DNA of 64,000 bases from Ascaris suum (Eukaryota > Nematoda > Chromadorea > Rhabditida > Ascarididae). Position numbers and translations under genes: made by a program. Under the pieces are notes generated by a model that was not told where the DNA came from, did no database searches, and saw only the letters and a program-made list of their open reading frames with translations. Every line of letters begins with the position of its first letter. Within the stretch, counting starts at the first letter, position 1. The stretch lies in NCBI GenBank assembly GCA_013433145.1, contig CM024181.1:5890001-5954000 (forward strand), given 5' to 3'. Positions 48,555 through 64,000 of the stretch are shown here, piece after piece.

Positions 48555-50974
48555 AACGCAGTTATCATTCTTTCAATTTAAGAATATGATAAATGCATTC
48601 TTTCATTGCCGCATAGGAGATTTTCAAAGTTTCTCTTCGAAATTTCATATTTGCTACAAAATATTTTTTTAAAATGAATTATGGTATATCTATAGACACA
48701 ATTCCTCTTGTGTGGCCATCCCGCTCCGTTGTGGTATTGCATATGCAGTTAGCCAAAGAGATATGCTGAAGAACATGTTTTACGTATATGCGCATCGTTG
48801 GTCGACGATTTCTTTTAAAAATCTTTTGCTAAACAATCGATTCACTTATCGGCTTCGATTATTCTTCTTTATTGGGTGCCAAGTCATGCAAATATACTTA
48901 AAATTAATGTAAAAAAATCCGCGTTGAAAAGCTATGTTGATTTCAATAAGGTAGGCGCAAGATGAGTTGATCACGATAACAAGAGAAAACCATCGCCACA
49001 TGTTTGAAATCATAACTTGATGAAATTACTCAGTAAAGAGCTCTCATCACCATTCGATCTTCTTATCAATTGTATACTTTTCAGCTTCGTATTATGACAT
49101 TATCAGATAGATATCGGCACAAACGAATGCTTCCGACTATTCCGAATGAGGTTGGCCAAGTATAGCGCAATACTGTGAACATGAAGATGCATAATTATGG
49201 CGAAAGGAGGAATTTATTGCTACCCGGATGAGGCATAGTAGACCCAACATCACTTCTTCTTCTATGAGACATAACTAATGTCTGTTCATCTGAACCAGTT
49301 CAAACCCTGTTTTTACTTGCTTTCATAGGGAAAAGATGGTGTGAGCAGGCAAACGGACAGAAGCAGGATGGGAGGGGGAAGGCGATATGATGGGTAGGTG
49401 ACAGATACAAATGAAATTGCATAATATGAGCGGATACCTCTCCGACAACCAGATGACGTTCATTTAATATTACCAGCATGCTAGCTTCTGTTCGTTTCCT
49501 TTTTCCTTGGTCCCCATCTGTCCAAAAAACTTGTCAGATATCTTCCAGGTGCCTATACAAGGTGTGTAATCTGCAGATGAGTACCCCTCGGATGCAATGC
49601 AAATGGATCTGTATTGATACGCTTTAAATTTTGCAAGGAGGAAAGGAACGGTAGAAAGAGGAAAAAAGTGTTTTGTTCCATATATTTTAGAAATTTGTAA
49701 AAGATTTCATATTTTCAGCTTTAGAACATGCTGAGTGAGTCGTCGTTCGTATGTTACTGATACAGCGACAAAACAGTTCTTTCCAGTATAACATCGTAAC
49801 AATCACATTCTTTGTATAACGTCATCACATTTATATGGAATATAAAATCATTACCTTTCTCAGGACGAAGAACGGGTTCTTGAAAGAAAGGAGACGATGA
49901 GAATCGAAGAACCAAAGATGAATCCTTTTCCATGGAACTGGAACCACAAACAACATTATACTCATGGTACAATTTTTCTCATCTAAAAACAATCGCTCAA
50001 TCATTGATATTTGATTCTACTTCCTTTAATTTTCGTACTTCTCACTCTTGCTTTTATGATTCGAAGTTAGCGTTTTTGATTTTAGAAAAATTCGAAAATA
50101 CTGAGAAGATCTGACTTAAGTTTGAATAGCGAAGTGTGGAAAATCGTCTCTAGCAAGTCCGAAATTGTTAAGAGCAATTAAGGAAGCTAGCAAGTAGCAT
50201 AGGAAATGGCAAGTTGATAGGCAAATCCTGCATACTGGAAATGCTCGCTGAAGAACTATTGCTAACTACGAGAATCTCTTTCATTGCTTCAAATGCAATA
50301 GCTAATTATTTCAGAGGAAACAAATGATTTTAAATTTCATTGTTTAATAAAGTCTGATTACAATCAAAATAATTTCAGAATTATGAAATAAAAACATCTC
50401 TTATAAGTTTAATTTTGAGCGGAAATGAACCAGAGAAGTTTAGATTTATGAGCGAGAAGTGATCCAACCGAACCATCAAAAAAAAGAGTAAGTTGTTTAT
50501 TTTTGCCAATTGGCTCATTGTTATCTTTGTTTTTACGGTCTTCGATGGCTTCGACCTTGCTTTTGTGTTATCTTCTTTTTGCTGTTGTTCAGAGGTTTTT
50601 GAGTGTAACTAGTCGATATTCGTACACTTTTTAAAACTTAGAGATTTGATAAGAAATATGGAGAGGATTTATCAATGGAAAGGTCCATATCATAATCAGT
50701 TATGACCAGTTCGAGTCGATTCATTGTGCTGATAATTCGTTGTGATTAAGCATGACCTTTTTTCTTGACCTCTTTCTTCTCAGTTTCTTCGACATATCAT
50801 TTCATGATTTTAGTCGAGCTATTTTAACAGCTTTTGGTTGTTTTGAGAAATCGACGTTGAACTCATCTCTATGCTCATTTTACTGCGATTGCTATGCAAA
50901 TTTTAGATATTTTGTTATCAAAAAAAAATTAGTTATTCATAATTTTGTTATCGAAACTGCCTGATATATTTGCG

Positions 50975-51003
50975 TGCTCTTCTCCTTTCATTTGACTACT
51001 TAG
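50975..51003 (+). promoter_or_regulatory. Candidate SL1 trans-splice acceptor of the 51042 gene
   Basis: A pyrimidine-rich tract (GCTCTTCTCCTTTCATTTG) runs into ACTACTTAG ending at 51003. That is 38 nt before the ATG, the same leader length as the 45622-45982 gene. Confidence 0.4.
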
Positions 51004-51041
51004 ACGTTTCGAATAGCGGTTGAAAATATTTCTTCTCGACG

Positions 51042-53851
51042 ATGGGATGCACATTTAGCAGGCATAACGCTAAGGGCGCTATCGCTCAGCCGGCAATTAT
51101 GTCAACGAATGGACTCATTTCGAGCAAATCTTCGGTATATTTTTGTGTTATTTACGTTTACAGTTCTATTCGTCGAGTGATGCAAATATTTTGTTTAATT
51201 GGTTATGGAAAAACCCGAAACTAAGAAAAGGCAAGAAGCTATTCGGTCGTTAAACCTTTCAGTAGCATTATTAGACCTTCGTTCACTCAGAAATCCCATC
51301 TGTCAGCAAGTGAAATTTGGCTCGAATCATTGCGCAACCAATTACCGTCAATTCATGAAACCTTTAGTCATCTGCAGTATGTCAGACTGCAAGCTCGCCT
51401 AGGGCGATTTTCAGCTTGTTCCTAGTGTCGGCTCACCATTACTTCATATCAAAACTATCATAAAATTTAATTGTGCCATGCTTATTAAATGAATTCACTG
51501 AATATTTTCCCTATTCCACTGAAGGCCAGTCGGTAAATACATTTCTGAGCAATAGCGAATGATATATCTTGTAAAATAGTAATTTTCGTGTTTAAAAGGG
51601 GTATTTATTGGTAAATATTAACGCAGACAAACCGTTGAAGTGGGTAACGAAGGGAAAAACTCCACGGAAAACAAGTGTAGAGCTATTAAAGTAGTTGGTG
51701 CTCAGTAACTCGGGTACAAATATCTTTGTCGGCCGTTCTAGGTTCTCTGTGAAGGTGAAAAGATTTTAAACGTAAAAGATAAACTGTTTTCAACAGTAGA
51801 GACCTATAACTGAGTTGCTGAGTTTTGTGGGAAAAAAACGGAAGTAACTGCCTAATTATTCCTCAACAAACCAACCTTTTTCTCAATGTTTCACCGTGAA
51901 ACGTGTGTTATGTTACATGGATTGATACATTGATTTCTTTCATCGGAGCAATTAATTAGCATTGTTAAAATAAGGGATATGTCAATATCTACCCATACCT
52001 CTACGTCATGCTGCAAATACCCGCTCTTCCCAAGTTTTTAGTTTAAGATGTGTTTCGGACTAATTTGTTGAATATATAGATTTCTAATTGCATCAACAAA
52101 CTCTTGCAACTGTCTTTAGGTTTATATCTAGGAAATGAAATTTTAATGGCCTCTAGGAAATGCGTCCTGAAGATTAGAAGCTCACCAGAGGAAACTGGGT
52201 GACTTCGTCGTTTCAAAGATTACAAAAAGAGGAAATTACTTCTCATAATCCCCCAATTCATGGGAAACAAGGAGGAATCAGATTCATTCGCTCTCTCAGA
52301 TTCAAGCTTATACTGGAATCTCTCGAATTCTAAATAGGTTTCTTCTGCTTATGTTTTCCTACATCGAAATGAATTTCTTACAGAAAACTTCGGATAAAGC
52401 GAATAGCAGTAATACAGTTCCGATCATTGAGAATATCGACGGCAAAGATAACGAAATTTTGAAGTAATTTTCTTACAAACAAAGCTTATTCGATTTAATG
52501 ACTATTTATTTCGTTTAGAAAATTGAAAAATATATCGTCATATCAACACATTTCAACTTTCAAAATGTGTTTAATAAATTGAAAGGCAATTTTGAATAAT
52601 TTAATTTGTACAGCTCTCAAGTATTGAAGTTTCCACTTCGTGGTTTTTATTAATTAGTTTATTTAGAATGCCATACAAAGGAAACTTATTTACTACTCCT
52701 CAATGCCCATATATTTTAGTGCCTTTTTTTAGTTATTAAGAGTTTTTAGTTTTTTGTTTTTTTAGTTTTTAGTTTTATTAGTGGTGTGTTTTCTAGCCTG
52801 ATTTAGTGTTGTTAAATAAGCTTTATTGGATAATTTTAAAGTTATGCAATTTTATATAATTGGCATTTGATTAATCATAGTAATTTTTAAGCTCTCCTAT
52901 AAATAATTACTCAAACATATTCCAAAAACAAATAAACCGTGTAAAGAATTTTTAATATCTATTTGCTGAATTCGTGACTACATTTCCGTCTCGTGTTATT
53001 ATAGCACATGGCATTTTATCCAGCCAAATCTTAGAGGAATATCACGAACACGCGAATAAGGAATAATTTTACCACAATACTATTATTAAATCGAATAATT
53101 CTTTTAAAATTATTAGATATTATGGAGTATGGTAATTTTATTTTCTTATTTATGCATAATAAAACATAAATTTAATAGAAGAACTTATGAGAATATTACC
53201 TTGTTTTTTGAATGATAGTTATATATTACCTTTAATTAGTAAAATTGTTGCTTGTTTATATTCTAAGCATTCAAAAATATAACGATTGCAGAATTGAAAT
53301 CACACAACGAACTGCGGAGAACTCATCAAAACAAAACGAAGTTAACAATGAAGAAATGAAGAAAATCGTCGAAAATCATTCCAATCAACACAGCGAAAAT
53401 GATGAACGACAATCGAATAGAAGAAGGGAAATAAAATTGCCTCAAAATAACGAAAAGAAAATCGATAATGCAAATATTTTTCTTAAGGAAACACAAAATG
53501 CAAATATTGTTGAGAGAGAAAATAGTAAACAAAAAGGTAGAAATTTTCAAATTTTTATTAAAAAGGTAAATAGATTTATGAAGCGTGATGATCGGAAAAC
53601 GAGAAAAAAAATCAGAACAAAATACTACATGAGATTATGATAGCTTCTATAGACGTTATTATAAAGGATTTAGTTTTTTTTTTATTTTCCAATAATTTGT
53701 TAGTTAGATGAAAAAAGAAATGGCGAAAGGTGCCAAAAGAGTCGACATTTCCGCTGAAGTTGACATTTATGCTGTTAAATTTCCGCTCATTAAATTTGAT
53801 CAATTGCCAACAAATGTAAAATATATGGTAATAAGGTATGATTCAAACTGA
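51042..53851 (+). CDS. Unknown four-exon gene with N-terminal lipidation motif, 196 residues
   Basis: Not recognised. Exons are 51042-51134, 52384-52463, 53292-53565 and 53708-53851. Junction phases agree throughout: phase 0 at GTATAT, then a split AA/A codon at GTAATT, then phase 0 at GTAAAT. Acceptors are CTTACAG, GATTGCAG and GTTAGTTAG. The protein starts MGCTFSRHN. Gly2 fits N-myristoylation and Cys3 fits palmitoylation, so membrane anchoring is likely. The middle (about residues 32-150) is rich in Asn, Glu, Lys and Gln and looks disordered or coiled. The last 47 residues are less biased (VDISAEVDIYAVKFPLIKFD) and may fold. It ends MVIRYDSN at TGA. An alternative donor, AAG|GTATGA at 53835, has the phase of the 55132 exon, so a longer isoform joined to the next gene is possible. 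The second exon of 80 nt is the least certain. Confidence 0.55.
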
Positions 53852-53959
53852 ATGATCAGTTTGAATGATTCAATCTCTCATTGAAATCGTACGCAATGAT
53901 TTATTATTTGGCTATCCAAATGTCTTAGGGACCCCTGAGCATAGGTGAAGTAGGTGAGG

Positions 53960-54039
53960 AAGGCGGAAGGTAGGATCCTGTTTTGTGCTTCGAAAACCCG
54001 AGACAGAAGCCCCTCCCTTCTTCCCTACTTCCAAGCCTT
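53960..54039. repeat. Imperfect inverted repeat between the two small genes
   Basis: AAGGCGGAAGGTAGG (53960-53974) pairs with CCTACTTCCAAGCCTT (54024-54039), with one or two bulges. The 49-nt centre also has purine and pyrimidine blocks that could extend the pairing. Confidence 0.5.
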
Positions 54040-54305
54040 TCAATAATCATAATGGTATTCCTTTTTTCTAGAAGCTAAAATCACGGCGTTGCTAACATCA
54101 TGTGATGATTCGAAATGTAACTTTTTGGGTCCAGGAAGGGGAAAGAGAAGGAGATGGGAATTGGAAACGAGTTCATGAAGTCCATCTCATTCCCGAATAG
54201 TTTTTGCTGTAGACCATGTGCCCTAAAAGAGTCAGGATTCCGTGATATGTTCATCAGTGTCATACGTGTAGACTTTTTCTTCTGTGATAACAATAGCCAA
54301 TATTT

Positions 54306-54316
54306 GTCCTTTTCAG
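54306..54316 (+). promoter_or_regulatory. Candidate trans-splice acceptor of the 54338 gene
   Basis: GTCCTTTTCAG ends at 54316, followed by a 21-nt leader to the ATG. Reading through from the upstream gene into this exon meets a stop in the required phase, which favours a separate trans-spliced start. Confidence 0.45.
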
Positions 54317-54337
54317 TTCCACGAAATTACAAGATGA

Positions 54338-55237
54338 ATGACTACTCGCCAATGTGATATGTCATTGGATAATATTATTTTAGAAGCAGTACCGAAAAGT
54401 GAGGAACATCCACATGAGAAGCGTCAGAAACGTGAGAAACGTCGTCATCGTACCATTGAAAGGTTTGCGATCTCATTATACACTTGATCGTGGAATTGAA
54501 ATAAATAATACGAGCACTTCTTATATGGGATTTATTAAATGTAGCACTCATGTATAATATTCATGTCATTGAGTATTTAACTTTCAATCCGGAAATGTAT
54601 ATATTTGTTTATAAACGATATGCTTTGGATTCCGAGAAGATATTCACCGTCACGTTTATTCATTTGATCTTTCTTACTGATCAAACGACTAAATTTATAG
54701 TTTCTAGTGTGCTTGTTTACGCACGGTTTACATGTTATGTGCTTTTTACTTTTCAATAAAGATTGATGCACTAATTAATTAGTTAAAGATGAGATCAAAA
54801 GTCGGTATGGAAAGATTGAAAAAATTGAACGGTCAAAAAACTTGAAATTGAAAAAGATTGGATTGAATAAGTTCCGCACTGCGTAATGCTTCCTCTACTC
54901 CTTCAATCACGACGCTCATAATCGACTTCAAGCGTTGTAAACTGATGCTAAAATTTATGAATTGAGGTAGAAACCGAAGTCGAATACTACATACCAGTGA
55001 TGAACTATTTTTGATCACTATGATATGAATCGTTTCTCAAATTCAATTTTTTAATGACGAAATATTAGTTTGTGGAGTTGAGGTGCAATTGATTTGTTTC
55101 GATCATGAATTTGAGGTGATATCGCTTGCAGACGTACACGGCCACTAGTATTCGATCCTGAGGATGATACCTTATTCGAAATACCTTTAAAGATGCCCGA
55201 AATCGATCTCAGTGCTGGTATACAAGCTAACGCCTAA
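54338..55237 (+). CDS. Unknown two-exon gene, 76 residues, possible operon partner
   Basis: Not recognised. Exon 1 (54338-54462) starts MTTRQCDMSLDNIILEAVPK. It continues with a strongly basic stretch (KRQKREKRRHR, residues 28-38) that could act in nuclear targeting or RNA binding. The donor is AAG|GTTTGC, in phase 2. The 669-bp intron ends CGCTTGCAG. Exon 2 (55132-55237) completes an Arg codon and runs RTRPLVFDPEDDTLFEIPLK to TAA. An AATAAA lies only a few bases past the stop. The second Met (residue 8) is an alternative start. The gene lies 465 bp behind another plus-strand gene and has its own acceptor, so an operon with trans-splicing is plausible. Exon 2 could also be shared with the upstream gene. 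Confidence 0.5.
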
Positions 55238-55241
55238 TCGA

Positions 55242-55247
55242 ATAAAT
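55242..55247 (+). terminator. AATAAA polyadenylation signal
   Basis: AATAAA just after the TAA at 55235, with a second TAATAAATC about 12 bases later. The position fits a very short 3' UTR. Confidence 0.5.
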
Positions 55248-55575
55248 ACAATAATAAATCTCGCCTAATTATCTCATTTAATATTTCAAAATATTGTTCT
55301 AATTTCCGCTAATTTCTTGCATAAATAAACAATTTAAATACACACAGAAAATGTCTTATAGAATCAATGCTTATAGTAGAGTTGTTGAATATATTCTCAG
55401 TGATTTTATTCGAAAGATTACGGTATAGGTTATCATCGTGCAATTTAAGCTAGCTATTTAGTGATTCAGTGATAAGTTTTTCTTATCAAATATTATGATG
55501 TTTTAATTCGATAATGTAGAATTTTTCCAATGGCTTTCAACTATCAAATTAAACCGAAACCAAAATCTACAGAAG

Positions 55576-55760
55576 ATGGATATTGGCATGAAGATTCGTC
55601 GTTTAATGCGTGCCGAAAGAGATAACATGCGCGAAATCGCAGACCTATGATCCGCTGCACTTGATATAACCTGGAGCTGAATACTAATTTACAAAGGAAT
55701 GTGATCACTACTGATCAACTTATCAATCAATTCTCAACTTCTGTAAAGGATCAATCCTCA
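55576..55760 (+). pseudogene. Possible remnant of a coiled-coil coding exon
   Basis: One frame reads MDIGMKIRRLMRAERDNMRE and on to DL before TGA at 55648. It then continues SAALDITWS to a second TGA. A shifted frame from about 55671 goes on LELNTNLQRNVITTDQLINQ. Composition and helix pattern look coding, but two stops and a frameshift interrupt it. An overlapping 31-codon frame starts MAFNYQIKPK at 55530. Which of these, if any, is used cannot be decided here. Confidence 0.2.
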
Positions 55761-56711
55761 GTACCTGTTTCTTTGACGAAATCCAATTTTTTCGAAAGCA
55801 TAGCATGTTCTGCATCTTCAGTAAATTCGATTGATTGTTGCTTTCTTGTATTTTATTTACGTTTTGTAAAATTTTACGTTAAAATTTATGGCTGCAACAA
55901 ATTTAGCTGTTTCTCGGAAGTTATGAGAAAGTGTTTGCTATTTTTGATAACTATTTAATATCGAGGCGCAATTGTCACTCAGTTCGACATTATAGCAATT
56001 TGAAATGCGTCGTTATGTATGCTTCATCTCAATGCGAGCAAAAATAATTTGAACCTTTCGAATCAGCATTGTTGATAATCGCTTCAGAAATTTCGGATTT
56101 GTGTTTTAAAAAAAAATTCCCAGCAGCAAAAGTTTGAAAAAAAGATGAAGTTTTTTTCATTCCTTTATATGGACTTTGAAAAGCACGGAAATGTGCTTCT
56201 TAAAATGGTAATTAAACCTTGAAACCAGTTGTTTTGAGTGTACCGTGCAATTCATTTGACCTTAAAATTAACTTTGCTATATTCTTAGAAGAGGATCTAA
56301 AACGAATGGTTGGGATTTGTAGTGCTCGATTGCAAACCAAGCTTAAACACTATCAAAATTTCAAAATTCTTTTTATTTTATTTTTTGATTGATGGTTTGT
56401 TTAAGGGAAAAATTTGCATTTGTTTCGGTGTGAAGACTCAAACGATCTGACAAACCGGTGAAAATTTTACCAGATAATTGTCCTGTGACCGCTTTCACCA
56501 TTTTCGTTTCTAAAATAAAAGGACTCATCTAGGGGAATAGAGTTTACTTCGATGCTCGTGAATTTGAATAAATAATAAGGGTGAAATTCGAATATGCAAA
56601 AAAGTAATTCCACCGAGTCCTAAAATCGATCCACACATCTAGTGTTTGTGGGCTGGAAGGAGTTGCGAGGTTGAGTTCGTTCTGCGAGACGATCGGCTCA
56701 AGTGTGTGAGG

Positions 56712-62717
<6,006 letters not shown>

Positions 62718-64000
62718 GGCTTTTTGCCTGCCGATGTCGTTTTGTACTTATCGGTCTCCCTCCCGTCAAACAATTTTTCCTATTTCCGTTAGATCATTAA
62801 CCACACCGTGCATAACTAAACCAGCCCAGTCTAATATAACCTGATGTATGGATTGTTGTAGAATTAATGAAACTGCAGGACAGAGTGAAACCATAAATCA
62901 CCATCGAAAGATTGTTTTAAAGCTGCAGACTTGTTTTCATATGATATGATCCTCCTATGTGGTTTCATTAGCATTTAATGGTAGTACATGACTGCAACCA
63001 TTCGCCAAGCTAGTATACGTATTGGCTACCAACACCTCTCAAAAACTATTTTTCGAACCAACTTTGCTTTGATGATGCTGTCAGCGCTCCACCTTCAAAT
63101 GAAGCAGAAAATGGCTAATACTGCTCTGTTCTCATACCAATTACAGACTACTTTCCTGTTGCACGCAGTTTGTGCTCTTTTTTTGCATGCTTTGTGCGGT
63201 TATCATAAACTTCAGTCAACACTTCAAACATAGCACAGAAATGTACAAAGAAATGCAGAGAAATTATCAGTGTCCCGGCTGTTAACTGAAGTTATCAGTC
63301 AAACTGCTATCAGAAATTTGTCTATCAGTCGGCTGTCAACCGATTTTATGGTCACCACATCAGCTTGCATCGTGGATTTGAAATGTGCACACAAGAAAAC
63401 GTCAGAACTTAACCGTCAAGTAAAATAATAGCATGCACAATGAGTCTTAAACAATCACCATAATCGAGGGAACTTCCTTCAAGAGTCCGCAAAATTTCAT
63501 CCGCCGTCCTCCATTTGCACTCGTTGGAACTCTAATAAACTATTACTTTTTAAAAACTTTCTACTCTTCAGTTACAGTTGCTACATTCTTTCACGAAATA
63601 GTATTCCTCTTTGATTGGGTATATAAGTCTCGATTACCGCTTTCTATTTCTATCATGTAAAATACGTTCTACGATATGAGATGAAAACTGTAAGCTCGAT
63701 GGATTACGGTCAAAATATGCTCAATTATCTGTATATACAATACCGAACTTTTGCGATATTGTGTGTATAATCTCATTGATTCCATCATCATTTTCAGTGA
63801 TGCAGTGAAATGCTATTCAAATCTACTTCTCTACGTTCTGTGATGGTCTACAAAATTTTGTGTACAATTTTTTAGTACATGAAATTTGATGTGCAGAATT
63901 TGTGTTACTGAACCTATAAAGTTATACGTACAATGGAGAGCGAATAAGAGCCTTTATTGTGTAAAAATATATCAGCATTTTTCAACTGTTATTTTTTGTA
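62718..64000. other. Downstream flank without a supported gene
   Basis: Contains the tubulin 3' UTR and AT-rich sequence. A run of TATCAGT words lies near 63264-63340 and an AATAAA near 63534. A plus-strand open stretch at 62988-63233 has no motif or splice context and is not called. Confidence 0.5.

Larger units (their letters stand above)
47429..51003. other. Gene-poor region
   Basis: About 3.6 kb of AT-rich sequence. The longest open stretches are 60-103 codons, and none has matching splice sites or a recognisable motif. A cluster of CCAAT/ATTGG words lies at 48465-48554. Confidence 0.5.
53852..54316. other. Intercistronic gap between two plus-strand genes
   Basis: A 465-bp gap with a purine-rich then pyrimidine-rich imperfect palindrome (arms 53960-53974 and 54024-54039). 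There is no AATAAA soon after the upstream stop. Confidence 0.5.
55238..56711. other. Intergenic region upstream of beta-tubulin
   Basis: AT-rich, with only a possible gene remnant near 55576-55760. No clear promoter word was seen. A weak acceptor-like ACATCTAG ends at 56642, 69 nt before the tubulin ATG. Confidence 0.5.

Noticed and set aside
49754..49972. Minus-strand frame with a possible donor after ...RPEK
   Set aside because: No partner exon in phase was found downstream.
51199..51402. Plus-strand frame of 67 codons inside intron 1 of the 51042 gene
   Set aside because: It lacks a donor and acceptor in phase with the neighbouring exons.
54833..55018. Minus-strand frame ending ...GVEEALRSAELIQSNLF
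   Set aside because: Helical and plausible as an exon, but it lies inside the intron of a plus-strand gene and has no partner exon.
56646..56711. Upstream in-frame extension of beta-tubulin
   Set aside because: The family starts at MREI. The extra 22 codons have no counterpart.
62988..63233. 81-codon plus-strand frame after beta-tubulin
   Set aside because: No motif, splice context or codon bias supports it.

Overview
The window is nuclear DNA from a nematode. Three things show this: the nematode spliced leader SL1 RNA gene, a nematode-type linkage of SL1 and 5S rRNA genes in one tandem repeat, and AT-rich intron-bearing genes with TTTTCAG-type acceptors. A parasitic clade III (spirurid/filarial-like) worm is my guess from the base composition and from both RNA genes lying on the same strand (they are divergent in C. 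elegans). No species can be named from sequence alone.

Positions 1-44990 are one tandem array. It has 43 complete units of 1027-1034 bp and a truncated 44th unit, and it is already running at base 1. Each unit carries an SL1 RNA gene (about 107 nt) and, about 480 bp downstream on the same strand, a 5S rRNA gene (119 nt). In all there are 44 SL1 copies and 43 5S copies. One SL1 copy (unit 2) is broken in both the leader exon and the splice donor, and two others (units 6 and 9) differ inside the RNA. Units 1-10 carry most of the variants. Units 36-43 are all exactly 1029 bp. The last unit matches the array through its SL1 gene and then switches abruptly to a decayed copy that ends before the 5S position.

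Positions 44991-56711 are low-density sequence. Splice-site and reading-phase analysis gives three small genes of unknown function, all with split coding regions. A 93-residue two-exon gene lies on the minus strand (45622-45982). A 196-residue four-exon gene (51042-53851, +) has an N-terminal Met-Gly-Cys lipidation motif. A 76-residue two-exon gene (54338-55237, +) follows it and could be its operon partner. Each has an acceptor-like site 21-38 nt before its start codon, as expected if SL1 RNA is trans-spliced to the message. A possible diverged paralogue fragment of the first gene (47294-47428) and a possible decayed gene (near 55600) are also noted.

Positions 56712-62717 hold a complete nine-exon beta-tubulin gene (451 residues). 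It is a divergent isotype, with Tyr at position 200, an altered M-loop and taxane pocket, and an unusual C-terminal tail. The last 1.3 kb has no gene I can support.

The parts are functionally connected only in general terms: the array supplies SL1 RNA for trans-splicing of mRNAs and 5S RNA for ribosomes. No new defence or mobile system is visible. The most unusual material is the structure and decay pattern of the SL1/5S array, the unknown small genes beside it, and the divergent tubulin.
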